Source: Candidatus Brocadiia bacterium (GTDB lineage: Bacteria; Planctomycetota; PUPC01; DSUN01). Taken from it: a stretch of DNA of 5,255 bases. Both the position numbers and the translations under genes were made by a program. The notes beneath the pieces were generated by a model. It was given only the letters and a program-made list of their open reading frames with translations, was not told where the DNA came from and ran no database searches. The DNA lies in assembly GCA_016782825.1 (NCBI GenBank), contig JADHXT010000275.1:1-5255 (forward strand). The letters are read 5' to 3'. This document shows positions 1 through 4,948 of the stretch, piece by piece (within the stretch, counting starts at the first letter, position 1; each line of letters begins with the position of its first letter).

Positions 1-565
1 GTTCGCGGGCGAAGCGCTGGGCCACGCGGCGCCGTTCGGCCTGCACGGCCTCGACGGTGAGCCCGGCCAGGCGCGCCATCTCGTCGGGATGCGGCGTGAG
101 GACTCTCGGGGCGGCGGCGTCCTTGAGGGCCCCTGTGTGGCCGACGAGGTTGTTGAGTCCGTCGGCGTCCACCACGAGGGGCTTGGCGAGGGACCGCACG
201 AGGGCGCACGTGAGCTTGTGTGTGGACAGGTGGCGGCCGATGCCCGGCCCGAGGGCGACGGCATCGCACGAGCTGGCGAAGCGGAGGATGTGGGGCAGGG
301 CGCCGAGAGCGAAGGCGCCACAGTGCACCTCGGGGAAGGCGTGGGTCATGCAGGCGGTCACGTGGCCCGCGGCCACGGGGAGGAGCGACGCGGGCACGCC
401 GAGGGTCACGAGGCCGGCGCCGCCCTTGAGCGCGGCTCGGGCGCACAGGCTGGCCGCGCCGGCGAAGCCGGGGCTGCCGGCGAGCACGAGCACGCGGCCG
501 AAGTCGCCTTTGTGGGCGTCGGGCCGGCGGCGGAGCTGCCTCATGGCCTGGCGGACGTCGAACAC
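1..565 (-). CDS. nnrD: ADP-dependent (S)-NAD(P)H-hydrate dehydratase, 3' end cut by window edge
   Basis: Repairs NADHX and NADPHX, the hydrated forms of NADH and NADPH, in a nucleotide-dependent dehydration in the cytoplasm (family knowledge: YjeF C-terminal, ribokinase-like fold). I translated 188 residues before the left edge. Visible motifs are AHKGDFGRVLVLAGS at about 18-32, GFAGAA at 33-38, GPGIG at 106-110, VVDADGLN at 131-138 and LTPHPDEMARL at 157-167. The GTGD motif that should follow lies off the window. There is no N-terminal epimerase domain, so this is the stand-alone form; the family is about 280 residues. The start is GTG at 565, chosen because AAGGAG sits 7 bases upstream and the alternative in-frame ATG at residue 8 has no such site. 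It begins 20 bases after the aldolase stop, so it is very likely co-transcribed. Family assignment is firm; substrate is by family. Confidence 0.9.
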   Translation of the reverse strand, partial: MFDVRQAMRQLRRRPDAHKGDFGRVLVLAGSPGFAGAASLCARAALKGGAGLVTLGVPASLLPVAAGHVTACMTHAFPEVHCGAFALGALPHILRFASSCDAVALGPGIGRHLSTHKLTCALVRSLAKPLVVDADGLNNLVGHTGALKDAAAPRVLTPHPDEMARLAGLTVEAVQAERRRVAQRFARE

Positions 566-572
566 GCGAAGG

Positions 573-578
573 CTCCTT
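573..578 (-). promoter_or_regulatory. Ribosome binding site of nnrD (decides GTG start)
   Basis: AAGGAG on the minus strand, separated by 7 bases from the GTG at 565-563. It lies wholly in the 20-base gap after the aldolase stop codon. It fixes the unusual GTG start in preference to a downstream ATG at codon 8. Confidence 0.75.
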
Positions 579-585
579 GGTGGCG

Positions 586-1230
586 CTAGGCGCTGGCTTC
601 GGCGATGGCGGCCATGAACTCCTCGGCCTTCGCGGTGATGGCGGCGTAGTCGCCGCTGGCCAGGGCGTCCTTGAGCACGAGCTTGCCGCCCACGCCGAGG
701 GCCACGGCGCCGGCGCGGAGCCAGTCGGCGGCATTGCCTACGTCCACACCGCCGGTGGGGATGATGGGAATGTCGGGCATGGGGGCGCGGATGGCCTTCA
801 GGTGGGCGATGCCGCCGATGGAGGCGGGGAAGAGCTTCACCGCGTCGGCGCCGGCGCGCCAGGCCATCTCCACCTCGGTGGGGGTGAAGGCGCCGGGGGC
901 CACGGCCACGTCGGCGTTGTTGCAGAGCTTGATGACGTCGAAATCGGTACTGGGCGACACGACGTAGCGCGCGCCGGCGGCGATGGCGTCGTCGGCTTTC
1001 TGGGCGTCGCGCACGGTGCCGGCGCCGAGGAGCACGCGGTCGCCGAAGGTGGCCTTCACCACGGCGATGACGGCCGGCGCGTTGGGCACGCTGAAGGTGA
1101 TCTCGATGGCGTCCACGCCGCCGTCGAGCAGCGCGTTCACCACGGGCTCCACCTGCTCGGCGGTGCTGCGGACGACGGCGATGAGGCGCCGCTCGCGGAG
1201 GCGGGCCATCACGTCTTCGCGTTGGGACAT
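586..1230 (-). CDS. eda: Bifunctional KHG/KDPG aldolase (2-keto-3-deoxy-6-phosphogluconate aldolase)
   Basis: Class I aldolase of 214 residues (E. coli Eda is 213). It is expected to cleave 2-keto-3-deoxy-6-phosphogluconate to pyruvate and glyceraldehyde 3-phosphate, or 4-hydroxy-2-oxoglutarate to pyruvate and glyoxylate, in the cytoplasm. Visible motifs: AIEITFS at 41-47 with the general-base Glu43; GAGTV at 69-73; VSPSTD at 91-96; APGAFTPTE at 111-119; VKLFPAS at 131-137 with the Schiff-base Lys132; PTGGV at 158-162. The TIM-barrel order is complete. I chose the ATG at 1230, which has GGAG 7 bases upstream. A TTG at 1266 would add 12 poorly conserved residues and has no such site. It starts 36 bases after larB and ends 20 before nnrD. 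No dehydratase (edd) or kinase gene is in the window, so the substrate (KDPG, KDPGal or KHG) cannot be decided. A candidate promoter at 1312-1340 may give it its own transcript. Confidence 0.93.
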   Translation of the reverse strand: MSQREDVMARLRERRLIAVVRSTAEQVEPVVNALLDGGVDAIEITFSVPNAPAVIAVVKATFGDRVLLGAGTVRDAQKADDAIAAGARYVVSPSTDFDVIKLCNNADVAVAPGAFTPTEVEMAWRAGADAVKLFPASIGGIAHLKAIRAPMPDIPIIPTGGVDVGNAADWLRAGAVALGVGGKLVLKDALASGDYAAITAKAEEFMAAIAEASA

Positions 1231-1237
1231 GGCAGGT

Positions 1238-1241
1238 CTCC
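1238..1241 (-). promoter_or_regulatory. Ribosome binding site of eda (decides ATG at 1230)
   Basis: GGAG on the minus strand, 7 bases before the ATG at 1230-1228, inside the larB-eda gap. It supports the 214-residue product over a TTG start immediately after the larB stop codon. Confidence 0.65.
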
Positions 1242-1266
1242 AGACGATGCGAAGGTCAGGGCTCAA

Positions 1267-2034
1267 CTACGTTTGCGCGTCGCTGATGTTGGTATGGTTG
1301 ATCAGCGAGGCAATATAGCCCGCGCCGAAGCCATTGTCAATGTTGACCACGCACACGCCCGAGGCGCAACTGTTGAGCATGGCCAGGAGCGCGGCGAGTC
1401 CACCGAAGCTGGCGCCGTAGCCGATGCTGGTGGGCACGGCGATGACGGGGCGGCTGGTGAGGCCGCCGACCACGCTGGCGAGGGCGCCTTCCATGCCGGC
1501 CACCACGATGAGCACGTTGGCGTCGAACACGTGGTCGGCCTGCTGGAGCAGGCGGTGGATGCCGGCCACGCCCACGTCGTAGAGCTTGTCCACGCGGTTG
1601 CCCATCACCTCGGCGGTCACGCGGGCCTCCTCGGCCACGGGCGCGTCGCTGGTGCCGGCGCTGACGACGAGCACGCGGCCCTCGGGCAGCGGCTTGTCCT
1701 TGCGGTTGCACGCGATGATCCGCGCCGCCTCGTGGTACTCGGCGTCGGGGCGGACGGCGAGCACGGCGTCGTAGTGGGCGCGGTCGGCGCGGGTGGCGAG
1801 CACCTCGGCGTCGTGTGCGAGGAGCCGCTCGGTGATGGTGGCCACCTGCTGGGGCGTCTTGCCCGGGCAGAAGATCACCTCGGGGAAGCCGCAGCGGAGC
1901 GCGCGATGGGTGTCCACCGTGGCGAAGCCGAGGTCCTCGAAGGGCAGGCGGCGGAGGCGCTCGAGGGCGTCGTCGATGGACACGTCGCCATCGCGGAGGC
2001 CGGCGAGCAGCTTGCGCAGGGCGTCGGGATTCAT
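1267..2034 (-). CDS. larB: LarB, pyridinium-3,5-biscarboxylic acid mononucleotide synthase (nickel-pincer cofactor synthesis)
   Basis: Carboxylates and hydrolyses nicotinic acid adenine dinucleotide to pyridinium-3,5-biscarboxylic acid mononucleotide. This is the first step to the nickel-pincer nucleotide of lactate racemase LarA and related enzymes (family knowledge). The 255-residue product has a short helical N-terminal domain followed by a PurE-like C-terminal domain. Visible motifs: DTHRALRCGFPEVIFCPGKT at 41-60; SAGTSDAPVAEEA at 125-137; GVAGIHRL at 155-162; AGMEGALASVVGGL at 179-192; PTSIGYGASFGGL at 201-213; NSCASG at 221-226; NIDNGFGAG at 231-239. Cys223 appears to match the Cys that I recall binds the pyridine ring in Lactobacillus LarB. 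The start ATG overlaps the tsaD stop as ATGA, pointing to coupled translation. LarC, LarE and LarA are not in the window. Its last 25 codons have more A/T-ending codons than the rest. Older annotation would call it an AIR-carboxylase-like protein. Confidence 0.94.
   Translation of the reverse strand: MNPDALRKLLAGLRDGDVSIDDALERLRRLPFEDLGFATVDTHRALRCGFPEVIFCPGKTPQQVATITERLLAHDAEVLATRADRAHYDAVLAVRPDAEYHEAARIIACNRKDKPLPEGRVLVVSAGTSDAPVAEEARVTAEVMGNRVDKLYDVGVAGIHRLLQQADHVFDANVLIVVAGMEGALASVVGGLTSRPVIAVPTSIGYGASFGGLAALLAMLNSCASGVCVVNIDNGFGAGYIASLINHTNISDAQT
1312..1340 (-). promoter_or_regulatory. Candidate internal sigma70 promoter inside the 3' end of larB, reading into eda-nnrD
   Basis: On the minus strand, TTGACA (1340-1335, 6/6 to consensus) and TATATT (1317-1312, 5/6) are separated by exactly 17 bp. 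Predicted transcription start is near 1305, giving a leader of about 75 bases to the eda ATG. The hexamers lie in the codons of the conserved NIDNGFGAGY motif of LarB. The codons chosen there (ATT, AAT, TAT, ATT) end in A or T, unlike the rest of the gene. The match is strong but activity is inferred from sequence only. Confidence 0.55.
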
Positions 2035-3089
2035 GTCTTGGCCTTCTTCTTCGCTGTGCGCGGGGCGCGGCTGAAGGGCAGGTGCGAGACGGCGGTGACG
2101 TCGGGGCCGGCCACGCGGCCCGCGGCGAGCAGGTGCTCGGCCAGGCCGGCCACCATGGCGGCGTTGTCGGTGCAGAGCGCGGGCGGGGCGAAGCGGAGCG
2201 CGATGCCCTCGGCGTCGGCGGCCTCGGCGAGCTTGGCTCGCAGGCGCGAGTTGCACGCCACGCCGCCGCCCACCACCAGGGTGCGTGCGCCGCAGCGGTC
2301 CACGGCGCGGAGGCTCTTGGTCACCAGCACGTCCACCACGGCTTCCTGGAAGCTGGCGGCGATGTCGGGGACGGCCTCGGGCGGGGGCGGGGGCACGTCG
2401 TGGCGGCCGCGGGCGTTCTGGCCCATGCAGTGGTAGAGCACGGCGGTCTTGATGCCGCTGAACGAGAAGTCGAGCGAGTGTGGCTCGAGCAGTGTGCGGG
2501 GGAATCGGATGGCCGTGGGGTCGCCGGTGCGGGCGGCCTGGTCGATGAGGGGGCCGCCGGGATAGCCGAGGCCGAGGACGGCGGCGGCTTTGTCGAATGC
2601 CTCGCCGGCGGCGTCGTCGGTGGTGGTGCCGAGCACCTCGACGGCGATGGGGCTGTCGGCGCGGAGGAGGATGGTGTGGCCGCCCGAGGCGATGAGCCCG
2701 CACACGGGGTAGGGCAGGGGTTCATCAAGCGCGGGAGCGTAGAGGTGGGCGTAGATGTGGTTCACGGCGGCCAACGGCAGGCCGAGGAGCCAACTGAGTG
2801 TCTTGGCCGCGGCGAGGCCGATGAGCAGGCTGCCGATGAGGCCGGGGCAGGTGGTGACGGCGATGGCGTCGAGCTGGCCGAGGGCCGTGCCGGCGCGTTC
2901 GAGCGCCTCGTCGATGATGGGCGTGATGGCCTCCACGTGGGCGCGGCAGGCGATCTCGGGCACCACGCCGCCATACTTGGAGTGGAGGTGCTCCTGCGAG
3001 GCCACGACGCTGGAGGCGATGCGCGCGCCATCGTCCACGACGGCGGCGGCCGTCTCGTCACACGACGTTTCGATGCCGAGGATGCGCAT
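2031..3089 (-). CDS. tsaD: tRNA N6-adenosine threonylcarbamoyltransferase TsaD
   Basis: Transfers the threonylcarbamoyl group from threonylcarbamoyl-AMP to A37 of ANN-decoding tRNAs, making t6A. It works with TsaB and TsaE in the cytoplasm (family knowledge; formerly called Gcp/YgjD O-sialoglycoprotease). The 352-residue product is of usual length, in the ASKHA fold. Visible motifs: MRILGIETSCDET at 1-13; NHIYAHL at 110-116 with metal-binding His111 and His115; SGGHT at 135-139; GEAFDKAA at 162-169; GYPGGP at 175-180; FSFSGIKTA at 208-216; GGGVACNS at 274-281; CTDNAAM at 306-312 with metal ligand Asp308. There is a proline run at about 233-237 and a short Lys-rich C-terminal tail at 346-351. 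The ATG at 3089 starts the conserved N-terminus. Only a weak purine stretch precedes it, and it follows the protease stop by 19 bases, so translation may depend on reinitiation. tsaB and tsaE are not in the window. Confidence 0.97.
   Translation of the reverse strand: MRILGIETSCDETAAAVVDDGARIASSVVASQEHLHSKYGGVVPEIACRAHVEAITPIIDEALERAGTALGQLDAIAVTTCPGLIGSLLIGLAAAKTLSWLLGLPLAAVNHIYAHLYAPALDEPLPYPVCGLIASGGHTILLRADSPIAVEVLGTTTDDAAGEAFDKAAAVLGLGYPGGPLIDQAARTGDPTAIRFPRTLLEPHSLDFSFSGIKTAVLYHCMGQNARGRHDVPPPPPEAVPDIAASFQEAVVDVLVTKSLRAVDRCGARTLVVGGGVACNSRLRAKLAEAADAEGIALRFAPPALCTDNAAMVAGLAEHLLAAGRVAGPDVTAVSHLPFSRAPRTAKKKAKT
2042..2046 (-). promoter_or_regulatory. Ribosome binding site of larB within the tsaD Lys-rich tail
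   Basis: The minus strand reads a purine run ending GAAGG, 7 bases before the larB ATG at 2034-2032. The same bases encode the AKKKAK tail of TsaD, so the tail codons also serve as the Shine-Dalgarno sequence of the next gene. Confidence 0.6.
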
Positions 3090-3108
3090 GGGCGGCTCGC
3101 AAGTGGGC

Positions 3109-4425
3109 TCAGCCCTTGCGATAGACGAGGATGGCCTTGAGCGCATCGACGGCGCGCTCGAGCGGCCGGTCGACGAAGGGCTTGGCCTCCTCGTCCTCCG
3201 CGCCCTTCTTGGCGGGGGCGGAGGGGGGCGTGTCTTTGTGTTCGCCGTTGTTCTTGTTGTTGACGACGATGCGTTCCTGCTGCCAGTGCTTGAGGAGGCC
3301 GATCTGGTCCTCCACGTCGGTTTCCACGACGATGTCTGGCTGGATGCCCCAGGGGTCCTCTGGCTTGGCGTCCACCCCGCGGTGGATGCAGCGGCCGCTG
3401 GGGGTGTAGTACTTGGCCGTGGTGAGGCGCAAGCGGGCGCCGCCGTCGAGGGGCAGGATGCTCTGCACCGAACCCTTGCCGAAGGTGCGGTCGCCCACCA
3501 GGATGCCGCGGCCGGTGTCCTGCACGGCGCCGGCCACGATCTCGGACGCGCTGGCGCTGTAGTTGGACACGAGCACGGCGAGGGGGAAGTGGGGATAGGT
3601 GGCGGCCTTGGTGGCGGAGAAGACGCGTTTGGAGGCGTCCGCCCGCCCCTTGGTGGACACGATGGTGCCCTCGTCAAGGAAGCGGTCGCTCACCTTCACG
3701 GCGCTGTCGAGCAGGCCGCCGGGGTTGCGCCGCAGGTCGAGCACCAGGGCGCGCATGCCGTCGTCGAGCAGCCCCTTCACCGCGCGGTCGAGCTCCTCGG
3801 CCGTGTCCTTCTGGAAGTTGGACATCCGCACGTAGCCCACCTTGGCCTTCTCGTCCACCATCTTGGCGGCGCGGACGCTCTTGACCTTGATGATGTCGCG
3901 GGTCACGGTGATTCTCTGGCGTGCCTTGCGGCTCTCGCTCACCACGGTGATCACCACGCTGGTGCCGGGCTTGCCGCGCAGCACCTTCACGGCGTCGAGG
4001 ATGGTCATGCGGTAGGTGCTCTTGCCGTCGATCTCGATGATGCGGTCGCCGGGCAGCACGCCGGCCTTCATGGCCGGGGTGTCCTCGAGGGGGGTGATCA
4101 CCTTGAGGATGCGGTTTTCGTCCAGCGTGATCTCGATGCCCAGGCCGCCAAACTCGCCCTCGGTGTCCACCATGAGCTGCTGCACGTCGTCGGGGGTCAT
4201 ATACTGGCTGTAGGGGTCGAGCTCGGCCACGACGCCCTTGTAGGCGCCCAGGAACAGGGTGTCTTCGCTCACCTCGCTGGCGTAGTTGCGCTTCACCTGC
4301 TCGATGATGGTGACGAGCTGCTTGAAGCGGTCGTACTCGGCGTCACGCCGTGCGGTGGCCGGGGTGGCCTGGAGCACCACCAGCACGCCGAGCAACAGCA
4401 GCCAGATATAGTCCTTGCCGCGCAT
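3109..4425 (-). CDS. Exported S41-family carboxyl-terminal processing protease (CtpA/CtpB-like)
   Basis: A serine protease with a Ser-Lys dyad that trims or degrades proteins from the C-terminus outside the cytoplasmic membrane (family knowledge). The 438-residue product begins with a signal peptide: a charged start MRGK, a hydrophobic core at about 6-20, and an Ala-Thr-Ala cleavage site at about 23-25. An N-terminal helical region (LDPYSQYMTPDD at 69-80) precedes a PDZ domain at about 92-165 (GLGIEI, GVLPGDRIIEIDG). The peptidase domain follows: GYVRMSNF at 197-204, LDLRRNPGG at 229-237, SASASEIVAGA at 290-300 and FGKGSVQ at 315-321. By spacing to the B. subtilis CtpB residues, the active site is Ser292, Lys317 and Gln321. 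A charged linker at about 388-418 precedes a short C-terminal helix. The ATG at 4425 has AAGGAG 7 bases upstream. It is the first gene of the block, with its own promoter at 4509-4537. Its substrate cannot be told. Confidence 0.95.
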   Translation of the reverse strand: MRGKDYIWLLLLGVLVVLQATPATARRDAEYDRFKQLVTIIEQVKRNYASEVSEDTLFLGAYKGVVAELDPYSQYMTPDDVQQLMVDTEGEFGGLGIEITLDENRILKVITPLEDTPAMKAGVLPGDRIIEIDGKSTYRMTILDAVKVLRGKPGTSVVITVVSESRKARQRITVTRDIIKVKSVRAAKMVDEKAKVGYVRMSNFQKDTAEELDRAVKGLLDDGMRALVLDLRRNPGGLLDSAVKVSDRFLDEGTIVSTKGRADASKRVFSATKAATYPHFPLAVLVSNYSASASEIVAGAVQDTGRGILVGDRTFGKGSVQSILPLDGGARLRLTTAKYYTPSGRCIHRGVDAKPEDPWGIQPDIVVETDVEDQIGLLKHWQQERIVVNNKNNGEHKDTPPSAPAKKGAEDEEAKPFVDRPLERAVDALKAILVYRKG

Positions 4426-4432
4426 GCCTGCG

Positions 4433-4438
4433 CTCCTT
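4433..4438 (-). promoter_or_regulatory. Ribosome binding site of the S41 protease gene
   Basis: AAGGAG on the minus strand, 7 bases before the ATG at 4425-4423. It confirms the start that yields an intact signal peptide. Confidence 0.8.
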
Positions 4439-4444
4439 ATCGGG

Positions 4445-4527
4445 GCGGTGTGCCGTCAGAGTTCTCATGCCGGCGCGACGGGCTATGAGAGCCGCGCCGC
4501 GTCGGTTCATTATACGCCGTGTGCCGT
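4445..4527 (-). repeat. Pair of near-identical 12-mers, in the promoter spacer and in the protease leader
   Basis: Read on the minus strand, ACGGCACACGGC occupies 4527-4516, inside the -35/-10 spacer of the operon promoter. ACGGCACACCGC occupies 4456-4445, in the 5' leader. They differ at one base and are 71 bases apart, in the same orientation. They could be operator half-sites for a regulator, or a coincidence in GC-rich sequence. Confidence 0.35.
4471..4499 (-). promoter_or_regulatory. Stem-loop at the 5' end of the predicted operon mRNA
   Basis: CGGCGCG at 4471-4477 pairs perfectly with CGCGCCG at 4493-4499. An inner GCT/AGC stem encloses a 5-base loop, with four unpaired bases on one side. 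It would form within a few bases of the predicted transcription start near 4502. There is no U-run after it, so it is not a terminator. A 5' hairpin of this kind often protects mRNA from decay; that role is inferred. Confidence 0.4.
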
Positions 4528-4537
4528 TGCGAATCAA
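4509..4537 (-). promoter_or_regulatory. Sigma70-type promoter of the protease-tsaD-larB-eda-nnrD operon
   Basis: On the minus strand, TTGATT (4537-4532, 4/6 to consensus) and TATAAT (4514-4509, 6/6) are separated by 17 bp. Predicted start of transcription is near 4502, giving a leader of about 77 bases. It is the only strong -10 seen upstream of the protease gene, and it sits in the right place and direction. Confidence 0.8.
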
Positions 4538-4577
4538 GGAGCAGCGCCGACCCGGCCCGCCGCCGGCTTCCATCCAA

Positions 4578-4609
4578 CACAAAGGCACGAAGGCACCAAG
4601 ACACCAAGA
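4578..4609. repeat. 8-bp tandem repeat, four units
   Basis: Four consecutive 8-mers: CACAAAGG, CACGAAGG, CACCAAGA, CACCAAGA. The consensus is CACSAAGR and the two last copies are identical. Similar strings of this type are, from memory, scattered through intergenic DNA of several environmental bacterial lineages. The array is noncoding; short peptides read through it are artefacts. Confidence 0.75.
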
Positions 4610-4626
4610 GAGCGCGGTCTTTGTAG

Positions 4627-4648
4627 GGGCGGGTCCCTGTGCCCGCCC
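4627..4648. repeat. GC-rich inverted repeat, 7-bp arms
   Basis: GGGCGGG at 4627-4633 and CCCGCCC at 4642-4648 form a perfect 7-bp stem around an 8-base loop. There is no adjacent T-run or gene end, so it is better read as a dispersed intergenic palindrome than as a terminator. Confidence 0.6.
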
Positions 4649-4665
4649 TCTGCCGGCTGGGTGCG

Positions 4666-4703
4666 GGACGAATAGGACGGATGGGACGGATGGGACGGAT
4701 AGG
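4666..4703. repeat. 9-bp tandem repeat, four units
   Basis: Units are GGACGAATA (4666), GGACGGATG (4675), GGACGGATG (4684) and GGACGGATA (4693), followed by GG. The period of 9 makes apparent tripeptide repeats (Arg-Met-Gly or Pro-Ile-Arg) in the spurious reading frames that cross it. It is flanked by a 10-bp direct repeat, GCCGGCTGGG, at 4652-4661 and 4712-4721. Confidence 0.8.
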
Positions 4704-4726
4704 CCCCGCGGGCCGGCTGGGGGTGG

Positions 4727-4746
4727 GCGGGATGTCCCCATCCCGC
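4727..4746. repeat. Perfect hairpin with 8-bp stem and TCCC loop
   Basis: GCGGGATG at 4727-4734 and CATCCCGC at 4739-4746 are exact reverse complements around a 4-base loop. On the plus strand GTCTTTTC follows, so it resembles a weak intrinsic terminator. No plus-strand gene ends before it, and it sits among other short palindromes, so a REP-like repeat is more likely. Confidence 0.65.
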
Positions 4747-4778
4747 GTCTTTTCATGGGAAACTCGGCGCACCATGAC

Positions 4779-4919
4779 GGTCATCCCGAGCCCGTTCGGC
4801 TTCGCTCAGGGCAGGCTCCGCCGAGGGGACTGGCCTCGACCGGCGCTTGCGCAAGAACATCGCGCCGCGGCCCTCTCCGCCAGATTTCTCGACTTCGCTC
4901 CGCTCCGCTCGAAATGACC
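4779..4919. mobile_element. Possible MITE-like element with 13-bp imperfect terminal inverted repeats
   Basis: The left end GGTCATCCCGAGC (4779-4791) and the reverse complement of the right end GCTCGAAATGACC (4907-4919) match at 11 of 13 positions. They bound a 141-bp noncoding segment. The interior carries CTTCGCTC twice (4800-4807 and 4893-4900). There is no transposase and no obvious target-site duplication. Sequences with a GTCAT...GAGC end and a TTCGCTC-rich interior are, from memory, common dispersed repeats in environmental genomes. It may be a non-autonomous transposon relic or a REP-type repeat. Mobility is inferred only from the ends. Confidence 0.45.
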
Positions 4920-4927
4920 CGCGTGAG

Positions 4928-4948
4928 AAAAGGTTCCCGACCCCTTTT
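4928..4948. repeat. Inverted repeat AAAAGG / CCTTTT
   Basis: AAAAGG at 4928-4933 and CCTTTT at 4943-4948 pair as a 6-bp stem with a 9-base loop. On the plus strand the T-run is inside the stem and followed by CCCC, so it does not behave as a standard terminator. It is probably part of the intergenic repeat mosaic. Confidence 0.45.

Noticed and set aside
577..2436. A 619-codon plus-strand open frame opposite eda, larB and tsaD
   Set aside because: It is antisense to recognised genes. It is rich in His, Gly, Ala and Glu, as expected from the complement of GC-ending codons, and has no recognisable domain.
2035..2703. N-terminal extension of the larB frame to 2703
   Set aside because: It lies over tsaD in another frame with Arg/Pro-rich nonsense composition. 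LarB starts at 2034 with a Shine-Dalgarno site.
3090..3677. N-terminal extension of the tsaD frame to an upstream start at 3677
   Set aside because: It overlaps the protease gene in another frame and is Pro/Ser/Arg-rich low-complexity sequence. TsaD begins with the conserved MRILGIETSCDET at 3089.
4343..4468. Possible upstream ORF of 41 codons (ATG at 4468) overlapping the protease start
   Set aside because: No Shine-Dalgarno sequence precedes it, the peptide is Arg/Ala-rich and mostly an out-of-frame reading of the protease signal peptide, and no attenuator-like codon run is present.
2755..4488. A 577-codon plus-strand open frame opposite tsaD and the S41 protease
   Set aside because: Same cause: strong third-position GC bias removes stop codons on the opposite strand. 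Composition is unlike a real protein and both genes beneath are certain.
4578..4703. CRISPR array
   Set aside because: Repeat units are 8 and 9 bp with no spacers; a CRISPR needs repeats of about 23-47 bp separated by unique spacers, and no cas gene is present.
4727..4756. Intrinsic terminator on the plus strand
   Set aside because: The hairpin is perfect but the T-run is short and offset by several bases, and no plus-strand gene ends upstream.
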